From positions 1,240,001 to 1,304,000 of the forward strand of contig JAPNXP010000013.1 in assembly GCA_028753945.1 (NCBI GenBank): a DNA stretch of 64,000 nucleotides, given 5' to 3'. Positions 12,501-20,974 of this stretch are shown here, piece by piece. Below the pieces are notes generated by a model that searched no databases, was not told the DNA's origin, and saw only the letters and a program-made list of their open reading frames with translations. The stretch is from Hexactinellida sp. DTS-2022 (Eukaryota > Porifera > Hexactinellida). Every line of letters starts with the position of its first letter. Position 1 is the first letter of the stretch. The position numbers and the translations under genes were made by a program.

Positions 12501-14965
12501 ACAACTATATACTATTCATGCAGAAAAAGATGGAAACATTTTTCCATGTATCTATGCGCTGCTCCCGAATAAAAGTGAAGCTACATATGACAAGTTGTTT
12601 AAGAAATTATTAGAAATTGAACCATTGTTAAACCCTGTGACTGTTATGATCGATTTTGAAAGAGCTGCGATGAATGCACTGGAGGAGAATTTTATTTCTG
12701 TAATAACAGGATGTTTTTTTCATTTGTCACAGAATATATTCAGACAAGTTCAAGAACAAGGGTTGGCTATACGCTACCAAGAGGACAACAATTTTGCTAT
12801 TAATATCAAAATGCTTGCTAGTTTAGCGTTTGTTCCAGAAAATGACGTTCTAATTTGTTTTAATATTCTTATGCAACAGTTTCCAGAAGAGGCCATAACT
12901 CTAGCGAAATACTTCGAAAAGACATACATTGGTAGAGTCTTACCCGATCTTAGTAGAAGGACACCAATGTTTCCAATTAGAATATGGAATATTTATTCAA
13001 GAGTGAATAGTCGTATAGCCAGAACAAACAACAGTGTTGAGGGGTGGCATAACGCTTTTAAATCAACAGTAGTCTCCTCACATCCAAGTTTTTGTAAACT
13101 ATCGCTGTTTCTACAAAGGGAACAGTCATTGCAAGAGGCGGTTCTGGCAAAGTGGGAGGCTGGAGAAACTAAGAAGCGATCAAAGCACAGTATTGCACGT
13201 GATGCTCGTATCTTAGCCCTTGTGGCAGATTACGAATCTCGTGATACATTGAGTTATCTGAAGGGAATCGCATACAATTTTGAGTTTTAAAGTAATCTAT
13301 ACCCTTATTCTTAATACAGTTCTCTATTATTCAATATTACATCTTCAATAAAGTTAATTAATAGCACAATAGCAATTAAATATAGAAGTTAATGTCATTT
13401 AGGTTTAAACAATTTTCAAAGCCTAAACTTCCCCGCGACCATTTTTCCCGGCGACCTATTTTCCGCACGACCATTTTTCCGCGACCAATTTTCAGCGACC
13501 AATTTTCCCCGCGACCATCTTTCCGTCAACGATTTGGTCCGGCCGGACCGAAAAATAGGCCGGACCAAAAACATCTGAAATATTTAGTCCGGCCGGAGAT
13601 TTTGCAAACCCGGACCAAAATTGTCTGAAATATTCGGTCCGGGAAATTTTATGTCCGGCCGGACCAAATATTTCTGATATATTTGGTCCAGCCGGACCAA
13701 ATTTACCCCGGACCGAATATTTCGTGACAGTTCACAACGGAAAAGTTGCAAGAGCAATTGTAGATTGTAGAAATATATTAGATGTAATTCGAATAATGGA
13801 AATGAATCAAATTATTGGAACAATAAATGAGCGCATCAGGTACAGCACTAATCCAATTGATAATCTTATTAATTGAAATAAACGCAGTATTTAGAATATA
13901 ACAATCTAACAAATCTACCTTTTGGTTTGTAAAGGAACTTAGTTGGCTGTTGGTGTTCAATTGCCTGGAATATACTATCCAGTGCCCGGGGTAGGACTCC
14001 TGGGTTAGAACGCGTCCCAGCCATGGTGTAGGTCTTCCCAGAGTTAGTAACACCGTAAGCGAATATCAATACATTATGACCTAAGGAAGAGTACAAAATA
14101 TAAATTATAAAATTCTGGTAAGTAGACTCCATAAATAAATAAAAATAACTGTTTTGATTTCAAACACCCGTAGTGTTCAACCCATTAAAACTCTTATTTA
14201 AGTACATAGGTAATACCATACAAATAACCTAATATTAATGGCAAATAGTTATTTTGTAAACTGAGTACCTCAATAAGAAAATAATTTCGCTAATGAACTC
14301 CAATCTTGCCTTAAATTTAAAATTTAAAAAGATTGGAATAGAATGATCGAATAATCGTTAGTCGAGGGAAGAGTCGATTCGTTTGATTTTAAATATCAAC
14401 ACTTTCTCCATAAAATAAATACGTATATAAATCTTACCAAATTATACTATACTAATCGATATAGCTAGAAGTATTTATATAAATTTAAGAGTATTTTAGT
14501 AAAAAATTAATAATACCTCTAAGAAAGTCTTGAATATAGTCCAAAACAGCTGAATCATAAAATTCCTTTTGCCCTGTCTTATCATTAAAAATTCCAGTAA
14601 AACTGAATAGGGTTTGCATGTCACTCACTCCCTGGTAAATGAATAGTCATATAACAAATTAAAAAGTAACAACACAAAAGTACCTTTTTAAGACCTTTGT
14701 GTGTGTGCGAACTGAGAGGAGGTAAGGTTATTAAGTCATTTTTATTAAGCACTTTTATGCAGGATGTATTGTTTTTATCTGAAACTTCCCTTTCGGTGAA
14801 GGGACGGATTCGAAGGTAGACCGAGAGAGGATCAGCCGCACCGCCAGACACTCGGGCAGGATCGACTTTGGTCTTGTTCTGATCCTCGAACTGAGGTAAC
14901 AAGATTGCATTTATGTTATTGCAATTTAATGTGCTACTATAATCACGTATGTCTGGAGACTCCAT
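371..14965 (-). CDS. Kinesin-6 (KIF20A/MKLP2-like) motor protein, N-terminal part, gene runs off left edge
   Basis: This is a microtubule motor of the kinesin-6 family, which acts in the central spindle and cytokinesis. Five exons were read on the minus strand: 14684-14965, 14517-14631, 13919-14080, 8594-8825 and 371-551. All have GT/AG borders, and their phases match (0,1,1,2, then 0 at the last donor), giving 324 codons. Exon 1 holds the first motor strand (VYLRIRPF). Exon 3 holds the P-loop YGVTNSGKT, and the TNSGKT form is typical of kinesin-6. Exon 4 is a charged, Ser-rich segment where KIF20 proteins carry their long motor insertion. Exon 5 holds [13 protein letters not shown] and an EDQ-like LADDQDGN segment as in KIF20A. 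Switch I and II, neck and tail are not in the window. Introns are 52, 436, 5093 and 8042 bp, and the large ones are full of transposons. The start ATG at 14965 is the first Met before the motor. KIF20A, KIF20B or KIF23-like cannot be fully separated; KIF20 fits best. Confidence 0.88.
865..1010 (+). mobile_element. pogo/Tigger-like terminal fragment
   Basis: The sequence begins TACAGTAGAACCTCG and continues with alternating 'tacgaac' and 'ccggataa' motifs, the usual look of pogo-like inverted repeats. No matching opposite end was found nearby, so this is a remnant. The flanks 552-864 and 1011-1290 are AT-rich intron sequence with nothing else recognised. Confidence 0.35.
1293..1402. repeat. 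Hairpin MITE, copy 1
   Basis: The outer arms AATTGCAGCCTG and CAGGCTGCATTTT are inverted. The inner arms GGCACTAT and TAGTGCC continue the stem, with a short loop. It is the diverged partner of the cleaner hairpin at 2127-2233. Confidence 0.65.
1640..2068. repeat. Dispersed repeat R, uninterrupted copy
   Basis: This stretch matches 3572-3702 plus 5005-5310 almost end to end, including the phrases 'aatataattatcgcaag', 'aacaatggaaattgattt' and 'gtaaccccaggtgcaaat'. No coding frame is visible. It serves as an empty-site reference for the Helitron-like insertion at 3703. Confidence 0.65.
2127..2233. repeat. Hairpin MITE, copy 2, near-perfect stem
   Basis: The sequence AAATTGCAGCCTGTGCCGAC pairs with the end at 2213-2233, and the inner GGCACTAT/ATAGTGCC continues the stem for about 45 bp with a loop near 15-20 bases. 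A transcript would fold into a pre-miRNA-like hairpin. It lies in the kinesin intron. Confidence 0.68.
2500..3085. repeat. 74-bp minisatellite, about 8 copies
   Basis: The unit contains GGAACTTAAGTCCTGGAATC, then TTTGAAAGACTGTGAC, then TAAGTCCTATCCTAG, and recurs every 74 bases (for example at 2581 and 2655). Outer copies are more diverged. The array is bracketed by inverted copies of TACATGGGTTCAARTCCG at about 2440 and 3130, which resembles a tRNA-type B box. Confidence 0.85.
3086..3571. other. Intronic AT-rich sequence, no feature recognised
   Basis: After the minisatellite and the inverted B-box-like motif, this stretch is AT-rich with short TTAATTAA runs. I see no coding frame, hairpin or repeat end in it. 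Confidence 0.5.
3703..5005 (-). mobile_element. Non-autonomous Helitron-like element, copy 1
   Basis: Read on the minus strand it starts near 5005 with a TATATTAAAAGAGGAATTGT leader, a GT/TTTG-rich run and TTTGTCCGTAATTAATTGG. It ends at 3703 with GACCGAAGGGCTCGT. Before the end come serial perfect hairpins with a GCGAAGC/GCTTCGC core (3720-3733, 3752-3766, 3807-3819). In the middle is a 31-bp palindrome at 4202-4232 inside a longer stem. It has no terminal inverted repeats and no target duplication, and repeat R flanks it on both sides. This fits a Helitron/Helentron-like element, but the class is inferred. Confidence 0.6.
5006..5310. repeat. Dispersed repeat R, right half of interrupted copy
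   Basis: It continues repeat R (left half about 3572-3702) on the far side of the Helitron-like insertion and aligns with 1780-2068. From 5311 to 5771 I recognise nothing. Confidence 0.6.
5772..5994 (+). repeat. Left tandem-array terminal repeat of MULE A
   Basis: It holds 14 copies of ACTTTTCGTGAC with alternating linkers (AGGG, AAG). The regular two-unit alternation in the inner part suggests recent local duplication. It is inverted relative to 8200-8313. Confidence 0.92.
6341..8047 (-). CDS. MULE transposase with FLYWCH zinc finger (element A)
   Basis: The 568-aa uninterrupted frame lies on the minus strand. After an acidic N-terminus of about 100 residues comes a FLYWCH-type finger (F-Y...WQC...C...HSH, about residues 105-160). 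A MULE DDE domain follows: WLADGTF (first Asp), VDFEIAS (second Asp), GCFFHLCQN (C/H signature) and TNNAVEAWH (Glu). These are the expected catalytic positions, so the enzyme may be active. It cuts and rejoins transposon ends, and the finger is the likely contact to the tandem-repeat termini. The ATG at 8047 is the first in frame and lies 115 bp inside the right inner border. Confidence 0.92.
   Translation of the reverse strand: MSYTKCPPTGNNSPENDPVHYNPMHSTLTDYGSSDTYDLPPGPLSVFSVSPEDDEIVNLSDPFSPDHSTPTVSLSCESVDDEDYDELDSYIGNPTLTELAFCETSKGGLMMLEGDFSYSKHRVTGDVTQWQCVQRDYCKARLHTRGNEVIARKNIHSHECNPHIFFNSQAKAGMKRKASESQEATHSIMTASISELNDQSAVHLPKINSLKRTIVRSRRKAENVPPEPLSLHHLSIPQSYTKTKKDQQFLLYDSGAESGNQRIVIFGTQANVELLSSATVWLADGTFKTVPSLFYQLYVIHALKGGPDLIFTGHIFPSLYILLPNKTQQTYSNKWNKVLDLCPTACPTHLIVDFEIASINAFSQYFPTTKVQGCFFHLCQNVWRKVQHFGLAARYKQDVEFAIKVRMLPALAFATPTDIPELFNNLFLQLPVEAYDLALYFEATYIGRHIANSPLLSSPLFPMEMWNNHFMVQHGLPRTNNAVEAWHRSFACHMSCHHPSVWRFLTILKREQGLVEVKQAFYISGRNPSKRRNFEDREKALENLVESYLLRPKFEFLRGVSYHFTFHD
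8200..8313 (-). repeat. Right tandem-array terminal repeat of MULE A
   Basis: It holds 7 copies of GTCACGAAAAGT with linkers, inverted to the left array. The outermost four units match the left arm unit for unit, including the variant ACATTTCGTGAC, so the arms share an ancestor and the left arm has since grown. Confidence 0.9.
8594..8825 (-). CDS. Kinesin-6 exon 4 (motor insertion)
   Basis: The acceptor is TTGCTAG and the donor is CTTAG/GTACTG. The exon carries two leading bases, which fit the phase-1 donor of exon 3. It encodes a charged, Ser-rich segment without a fold signature, placed where KIF20 motors carry their long insertion before the EIHNE strand. The Met seen just upstream is not used, because a stop lies three codons before it. 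Confidence 0.68.
8942..9091. mobile_element. Short MITE, possibly pogo/mariner-like
   Basis: The ends CAGTGAACTC and GAGTTCACTG are inverted, with TA on the right side. The inside has alternating 'cggataac'-like motifs. It has no coding capacity and lies just upstream of kinesin exon 4 inside intron 3. Confidence 0.5.
9479..10730 (+). mobile_element. Non-autonomous Helitron-like element, copy 2
   Basis: It starts TCTATCTATATATTAAAAGC, followed by a long GT run and TTTGTCCGTAATTAATTG. A central palindrome with core GACCGCGAAGCGGTC sits near 10206-10220. Near the end are the three serial hairpins GCCGCGAAGCGGC, GTCGCGAAGCGAC and GTCGCGAAGCGAC, then GACCGAAGGGCTCGT. It is collinear with copy 1 at 3703-5005 in opposite orientation. 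No protein is encoded. Confidence 0.62.
11510..11610. repeat. Three copies of a perfect 12-bp palindrome
   Basis: GCTGTTAACAGC, which is its own reverse complement, occurs at 11510-11521, 11573-11584 and 11599-11610 with the flank CAGCCA also repeated. It may be a hairpin MITE remnant, beginning CAGGGATGGAAAC at about 11489. Confidence 0.5.
11648..13527 (+). mobile_element. MULE B: FLYWCH-type Mutator-like element, decaying
   Basis: The arms are tandem arrays of GGTCGCGCGGAAAATT-type units at about 11650-11720 and, inverted, 13428-13527. The flanks AACGAATGG (11641) and AACGATTTGG (13528) are similar enough to be a mutated 9-bp target duplication. It contains one transposase frame. Confidence 0.72.
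11947..13290 (+). CDS. MULE transposase, element B (finger damaged)
   Basis: The 447-codon open frame is close to the element D protein. DDE positions are present: [24 protein letters not shown] and TNNSVEGWH. The N-terminal FLYWCH finger keeps W-x-C and C but then jumps to the RIKMLKEY segment. About 20 residues present in D, including the HxH pair, are missing. No ATG is seen at the expected start, where the frame begins with TTG. The enzyme is probably not functional, or relies on another finger. Confidence 0.82.
   Translation: MDSLFIERIKSNKNKEKATVFGYIYTLNRVSDEVSYWVCEKRGICKARIHTSQDRIKMLKEYRKMKDLASVTEQSTRGILSSGIETMHPSTVNKLPQLESVKRTIRNYKSISIESCGNPTTAAEIVIPDKYKITLKGEPFLLYDSGFGDQQRIIVYGTRNFISCLSSCDNWYCDGTFSVVPDLFVQLYTIHAEKDGNIFPCIYALLPNKSEATYDKLFKKLLEIEPLLNPVTVMIDFERAAMNALEENFISVITGCFFHLSQNIFRQVQEQGLAIRYQEDNNFAINIKMLASLAFVPENDVLICFNILMQQFPEEAITLAKYFEKTYIGRVLPDLSRRTPMFPIRIWNIYSRVNSRIARTNNSVEGWHNAFKSTVVSSHPSFCKLSLFLQREQSLQEAVLAKWEAGETKKRSKHSIARDARILALVADYESRDTLSYLKGIAYNFEF
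13919..14080 (-). CDS. Kinesin-6 exon 3 with P-loop
   Basis: The acceptor is TCTTCCTTAG and the donor is CCAAAAG/GTAGAT, phase 1 to 1. It contains the nucleotide-binding P-loop GVTNSGKT followed by TMAGT...[12 protein letters not shown], as in KIF20 proteins. Confidence 0.88.
14517..14631 (-). CDS. Kinesin-6 exon 2
   Basis: The acceptor is TTTACCAG and the donor is AGAG/GTATTA, phase 0 to 1. It encodes the FSFTGIF...[18 protein letters not shown] stretch that precedes the P-loop strand in kinesin-6 motors. It is too short to appear as a good open frame on its own and was read by splicing. Confidence 0.82.
14684..14965 (-). CDS. Kinesin-6 exon 1
   Basis: This exon has 94 codons, starts with ATG and ends in phase 0 at an AAAAAG/GTACTT donor. 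It encodes a short N-terminal tail and the first beta strand of the motor ([15 protein letters not shown]). The next intron is only 52 bp. Confidence 0.85.
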
Positions 14966-15329
14966 AGGCTAAATGCCAACAGAATACTGTGCAGCAGTTA
15001 ATATTAGTACAAACAAATTATGACCAGAAAATAGACTCAGTAACTATAAAAACAAATAATTAAGTTTGTACGTTCTACATAGATATTCAGTATCTTTCTC
15101 TCCTTAGTTACATACTACTTGTTCCTCGATTTCAATTAGACGATTAGATACAGTAAGAATTATAAATATAATATAATATACTAAGAAACCGAGAGTCGTT
15201 GGACAATAAGTTACAATACCTTTATACTGATATATGGCAAGTGTTGTGCAGTAAGAAAAAATAGCCATGCATGGTTAGCAAGAGATTTTCAGGTCAAATA
15301 AGGTTGAAGCATTAGTAATAAAAAACATT

Positions 15330-16524
15330 GGGAAAATTCCAAAAATACTCAAGTTTTTTAAAAATTTCTAAATATACTCAACAATACTCAACTAATTTGT
15401 AAATATAATCAAGTTTTTCCAAATATACTCAAGTTTTACAGGATTATTCCAAATATACTCAAGTTTTATTGGATTATTGAAACTAGTATGGAGATCCCAA
15501 CCACAAAAAATATTTATTAGTACAATCTGCTCGTCTGCTCTACGCGTCCTTACAACTTGTACTCGGGCCTACGGCCCTCGCTTGTATTTAAAGCATCTCC
15601 TTTTCAAATTAAATGTCGTTCTTGATGGTTGGCCGCTAGCTGTCTATTTATATCCGTTCATCCTAGCTACAGGTTTCTATAAGGACAGATTAAATAATTT
15701 GGATATTTATGCAAATTTGAACAGATAATTTTCTAGATATATGAGCTTGTCCATGTATAATAATATACCAATTCCAAATATATAATTAAATATCACTAAG
15801 AAACTGTACCAGTGGACCCCTAACTTTGGGACGTGGAGAAGTTATTGTATTGATTGATAATAATTTGATAACAAATAACACAATGGAATGTTATAAATGT
15901 ATGGCTAGACAGACAGAACACAAATAACTGATTAAATGCCTGAACTTCCTCTCGATCAATTAGATTACTTTCGCAGTATTCCATAATGCATACTTAACAT
16001 TTGACAGACACTAAAGCATTCGATTATACTAATTGAAATGCTAGCTGCTAATCCATACTGGAACACCCCTCGAATTTAATTGGCTAAAGGTTTTGACACC
16101 TTTTGTGATGGAAGATTTGAATATCTTTTTAGATATTGAACTTATTTGTACATACAATACTAGTATTCCCCACCCCACTGCCAAATTTTAGGTCTGTAGC
16201 TTTTACCAGTTCCTCAATCAATTCTGAACAAACACACAAACAAACAAACACAAAAACATTGTGATTTAATATATAAGATAGACTAAATATAGCCTTTCTA
16301 AACTTGAGTAGATCTGTGAATTTACTGAAAAGTTGAGTAGATTTGGAATTTATTGAAAAAACTTGAGCAGAATTGGAATAAATCTGAAAAACTTGAGTAG
16401 ATTTGGAATTATTTTGAAAAAATTGAGTAGATTCGGAAAGATCTAGTTTTATATTTGAGTATCAGTAAAAAGTTGAGTATATTTGGAAATTTTTAAAAAA
16501 CTTGAGTATTTTTGGAATTTTCCC
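15330..16524. mobile_element. MULE-like element E, non-autonomous
   Basis: An exact 10-bp duplication AAAAAACATT lies at 15320-15329 and 16525-16534. The ends are GGGAAAATTCCAAAAATACT and its inverse. Both arms are arrays of CTCAAGTTTTTCCAAATATA units, with several units at 15330-15480 and more at 16300-16524. No transposase is present. The inside includes a diverged Helitron-like leader (minus strand, about 16190-16265). It starts 365 bp upstream of the kinesin start codon. Confidence 0.82.
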
Positions 16525-16534
16525 AAAAAACATT

Positions 16535-18546
16535 ATTTAGGAATGGTTGGGAACCTATAATCTCTCAATTTTGTGTTGCTAATGTATACAACTAATAATC
16601 GTATGTCGGCTCCTTAAACGCATAGAAATTTGCTTAAATATTATTCAAATTCAGTTATTGGTTCAAAGTGATTGTATTTAATTCTGATATGTACTTTTAG
16701 AAAGAAATTAAAATATTTAGAGTGAAGTGTACCAGAATATTATTTACCATACCACTAAGTAATACGAGTATTAGCATAACATTAATATGAATTTGAATAA
16801 AGGTTGAATGAGAGTAAATTAATTTCCCTTATTTAGTTGGAACCATAAAATAAATACATTCCACAATACAGCAATAAAAATACAGTTTTTCCCATGCGGA
16901 AGATGCATATCTACAACCCATGGCAGCTCAGGTAAGGACATTTCGGTATATAAAAAAAGTTCAACTGTGAGAATTTCTTGTTTTAATTCAACCTTAAAAA
17001 GCTCATAAGCTACCAAATGCACTGTTATGGCTTGTTTACTCGGGGATATTTGGAAGAAATTAATTAATACCCAAATAAATTTGATTATAGTTCCATCGGC
17101 AACCTTGTCGTGTCTAGCTGGTGAGATCACAGAGTTGGCAGAGTTCTGAACACAATTAACCAATGAACATCATTATTATTTTGACTGAACAAACCATATA
17201 GACATAATTAGCTATATTAGTCATCATTAATAGTTAGATCAAATTACGAATAAATGTATTTAAATAGCATGGTATACGTATATATAAGAAACTGTACCAT
17301 TTATTAAGAAATTAAGTACACATTGCAAAATTAATCTAACACATTCATATTTTCAGAAATTTTCACTGTTATTGAAAGACCAACTCATTATCTCCTCTCA
17401 TATAAATATCTAATTATCAATATATCCAAGAAATGTTCTTACAAACCTCAACCATGATTCTAACTTTGAGAAATCCAATCTTGAAAGTTCATCAAATGAA
17501 TTATTCAAATTAATAAACTATTCAAATATGAAAGAGGTCAACCTACACATAGTAATTCAATGCTGTATTACGTCGTATTAAGATGTAAGGACATGTCCAC
17601 AACCATTTATACCATAGAAAATGACTTATGCTTTGAGTTACTTAGTTTCAATTATATGAAACAGAGCATTACGTTCAGAGAGTAACAATTTTTTATCTTC
17701 AAATTAATGACGTATATATCCGTTTAAATGATTCCGACTTATTGTGTCCACAAGTAATTATGGGTAGAAGATCGATATTGATTTACATCAGACCAGTCCT
17801 GAGTTGCTTCAATCATGGCAATATAGTAGTTGTTAGTGATGACCTGATTCTTCACTCATTTTACAAAGTAAATAAAATAAGATGAATAACTAAACTAAGC
17901 GTTAAAAAGTTAGAATGCAATCGGTGTTGAAAGAGAGTAGCACTAGTGTTCTGTTGGAAGGAAAGCAAAGAGCGCGAGCGTAATACGCGCTGTCATCCAA
18001 ACCGGTAGACTAGTTTTAGAGAAACATTAAACTTTCTGCTATACAGTACATAACGGAGATAGTGATAATGGTGGGGACATGGGGTTTTTGGCCAAATTAT
18101 CACTATATCCAATAAATCACTATATCCATTATATCACTATATCCATCCACTGTATCACAGCATCTAATATACGAGTACTATATACATTGTCAATACTTAT
18201 ATTATCATAAGTATAATCAAATTCCTTATCGAATTCAACTGGTAACGATATTTATATCATTATATCCATTATGTACTGTAATTGGAAACTCAACATCTTC
18301 GTGCATAGGTGATTCCCGAGAAATAGTTATAAACGTCATTGAAGATCGGAAATATAAACAACCAATTGAAATTAAAATTAAGAATTAAATAACGAACCTG
18401 CAAATGCATCAACAAGAACAAATAAACTTGAACCATACATTTTCTAATATTAAGAATGCGCTGGAGTTGAGAAATAGCTAAACAAATTATGAAAAGTACC
18501 AAGGATTCTGGAGACTAGCTTATAGCTTGGATGTAGATAAAAATAT
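16535..18546. other. Intergenic region, no gene recognised
   Basis: A 114-codon minus-strand frame at 16819-17163 has no family signature and no coding support. A short run of CACTATATCCATT repeats lies at about 18100-18160. I see nothing else. Confidence 0.5.
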
Positions 18547-18669
18547 ATATGTTACAGTTTATGGACGTGCCAGGTGTATCCGCGTGCACCAGGACTTTCT
18601 TCTGGTGTGCATGCGGATACACCAGTGTGCACGCGTGCACACCAGGACTTTCCATAAACTGTAACATAT
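18547..18669. mobile_element. Hairpin MITE, 123 bp
   Basis: The ends ATATGTTACAGTTTATGGA and the exact inverse form a 19-bp terminal repeat, with inner inverted GTGTGCACGCG-type motifs. TA dinucleotides at the ends suggest a Tc1/mariner-type MITE. Confidence 0.65.
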
Positions 18670-18953
18670 ACTTGATAAAAATTAAATTACTGATATAACG
18701 AGATCGCGTAGCAGTTGAGTGATTTATCGGAAAGCAACCGACCGAGACCTAAGTTAAAAAACAAAGGACCATTAAACTAATAATATAATAAAACAAGGAT
18801 AGTGATAGAAAAGGTGGGGTTGGTTACAATTCGATTCCTCGACACGGTAAACCGGCTATCGCCCACGCTACTCAACACATAATCTTATAGTGCATTTGCT
18901 TATAAGTTATAATACTGAATAAAACTCAGATTTTTAAAATGAAAGCCCGTAAG

Positions 18954-19131
18954 CAGGGCCGGATTTACCATTAGGCTAAGTAGGCTATAGCCTTCGGGCC
19001 ACTACAGTACCAATGACAGGAAACTACAGGACCAATGGGCCACTACAGGGCCACTACCGACCAATGTCGATCATGTTCGGACCACTTGTGTGGTTCAGCC
19101 TTCAGGCCACTCAAGGGTAAATCCTGCCCTG
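18954..19131. mobile_element. hAT-type MITE, 178 bp
   Basis: An exact 8-bp duplication CCCGTAAG lies at 18946-18953 and 19132-19139. The ends are CAGGGCCGGATTTACC and GGTAAATCCTGCCCTG, with inner GGCCACTA repeats. It belongs to the same family as 31462-31765. Confidence 0.85.
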
Positions 19132-19801
19132 CCCGTAAGTACATAAGCTAAATATTTCGAAATTTAGAAACAATGTTGCTACTGAAAATTTAATGATGGG
19201 AAATGTATATAGGATTATTATATTCTACAAATTTCAAAGAATATCAATAATTAACCAATTAACTGCCAATATTTAACAAAACGGTTAACTGGTCAATAAA
19301 ATTTATAACCGTCAACAGGTTAGTCGGCTAACCGAATCCACCCTGGGTGATAGCAACATAAATAAACAATGTAGTGTGTGTCTTAGTAAATATCAATAAA
19401 TAAATTTAAATTATACAGACAATTAAAAGTTCATTGTATCAAATAACGATTCTTGAAAGTTTTATATCGCAAGAAAAACAAGACAACAGGTGTCATTAGA
19501 TAATTATGATTGTATATACGGTACGTATTTGGGACAAATATGCACCTGCATTAGATAGATATCAAGCTTGAACCAGTTGGTCGATTAGTTTTGCATCTCA
19601 AATTAAACTTTCTACGAATGAATCAGAAGAGAAATTGTAGAGATCAAATGAGTAGGTATGCACAGAAAGATCTATTATATTATTACATCCAATAGTACAT
19701 AATACAACTAATACGAAACTAGTGACAAGCTACCAATACGATCAGTATAAATACATTAAGCCAACTACAAAGATGAGACCAGAAAAACCTAAATACAGAA
19801 G

Positions 19802-20473
19802 ATGTACTCCAAATTCGAATTTTTGAAAAATAATTTCACAGCAAATAATACACATTCAAAAAACAAACTTATCAGATATACTAACAATGAAAATATTGAA
19901 GAAACAGAGGACTTTACACCAATACTATTCAGATACAGATTGGATAAAAAAGAACCAGAACCAAGAGATGAATCGAAAAGAGAGAATAAACAAAACGATA
20001 ATTACTTTACATCACAATCTTCTCTGATAGGGATAAAACCATTAAATACTAATTATGAGACCATTTATGACACACGGGCACCAACCAGCGAGGTCATGCA
20101 GAAATTCTACAAACATAAAAGAAACAAAAGAAGGAGCCTGAAATTCGGATATACTTCCCCCAAGCTTGTTCTGAGAGTTGACACGCGGTACCAATTCCAC
20201 TTAGATAAATCGAGTCAATCGTCTCAAAAGTTAAGCTTTGATATTCGGCACATCTCAGCTTATGGATCTCACTGCGACTATCTAGACGTGTTCTCAATTA
20301 TTGTAGTTGATGAGCTCTTCGACTTCGTTCCTACTTGTATGGTATTTCGGTTCCCATGTTTACGGGATAGACACAAAATGGCAGAATCGTTCATTGACAC
20401 ACTCAATTACATTCGGTCAGATTTGAATGGGATATTCTCATGGGATAGTACTCTAGACGTATCATTCGATTGA
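19802..20473 (+). CDS. Unrecognised single-exon gene with possible PTB/PID fold
   Basis: The 223-aa frame is bounded by its own ATG and has an AATAAA signal at 20559-20564, 86 bp after the stop, which supports a real transcription unit. Residues 1-110 are polar, rich in Lys, Asn and Glu, and look disordered. Residues 120-215 resemble a phosphotyrosine-binding domain: I-x-x-I-S-x-Y-G-S...D-x-F-S-I-I followed by CMVFRFPC and a C-terminal helix (KMAESFIDTLNYI). That would make it an adaptor for peptide motifs, but the match is by pattern only. It lies on the opposite strand to the other host genes. It may also be an exon of a larger gene. Confidence 0.5.
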   Translation: MYSKFEFLKNNFTANNTHSKNKLIRYTNNENIEETEDFTPILFRYRLDKKEPEPRDESKRENKQNDNYFTSQSSLIGIKPLNTNYETIYDTRAPTSEVMQKFYKHKRNKRRSLKFGYTSPKLVLRVDTRYQFHLDKSSQSSQKLSFDIRHISAYGSHCDYLDVFSIIVVDELFDFVPTCMVFRFPCLRDRHKMAESFIDTLNYIRSDLNGIFSWDSTLDVSFD

Positions 20474-20558
20474 ATTTAAACAGTTAATAATAACTCTCCT
20501 CAATAATATATTGTTTGTATAATGTTCAGTCATTAGATCATTATAATAATTGTCAACA

Positions 20559-20564
20559 AATAAA
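20559..20564 (+). terminator. Polyadenylation signal for the 19802 gene
   Basis: A canonical AATAAA lies 86 bp past the stop codon. Confidence 0.45.
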
Positions 20565-20974
20565 ATAACTAATTCTATAAAATTAGCGAATTTACCATGG
20601 TTATGGGGGATCAACCTCGTTTATGTTAAGTGGGCATTTTGTGTGAATTATGTGGGAATTCGGAGAAGTAAGCTATGCCGGCTATATTTGGGTAAAATAG
20701 AACACGAAATATCTTCTGTTTTCCTCACGTCTTAAACCATTTACTAGCAGAAGTCAAAAATTGGAGTTCATAAATTTTGTGTGGCTTCGATCGAATGTAA
20801 GTCGTATTAATTAGAAGGAAGCGAGGATATGAAACAAAGTATATCAATCATGTGATGTATGCAGCATAAAAAAATGAGAATTACCAAGATAATATACCAA
20901 GAGATTTCAGAATAAATTCAAATCACGAGTATCTCTTGGGAAGCAAGCATCTATCTATCTAATAATTATTTATT

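Larger units (their letters stand above)
10968..13729. mobile_element. Element with GGTCCGGCCGG tandem-array ends, host of MULE B
   Basis: The ends are TGTCACGAAATATTCGGTCC and its inverse. Each arm is about 200 bp of repeated GGTCCGGCCGGAC and ATATTTCAGA units (10968-11195 and 13532-13729). The arms match almost base for base when inverted. No clean target duplication was found. The right arm abuts MULE B directly, while the left arm is separated from it by 0.45 kb, so MULE B probably landed inside this element. Confidence 0.75.

Noticed and set aside
10968-13729. Clean target duplication for the outer GGTCCGG element
   Set aside because: The flanks AGCAGATAGT and GTTCACAAC do not match.
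16819-17163. 114-aa minus-strand frame
   Set aside because: It has no recognisable motif, no splice partners and composition like intergenic sequence.
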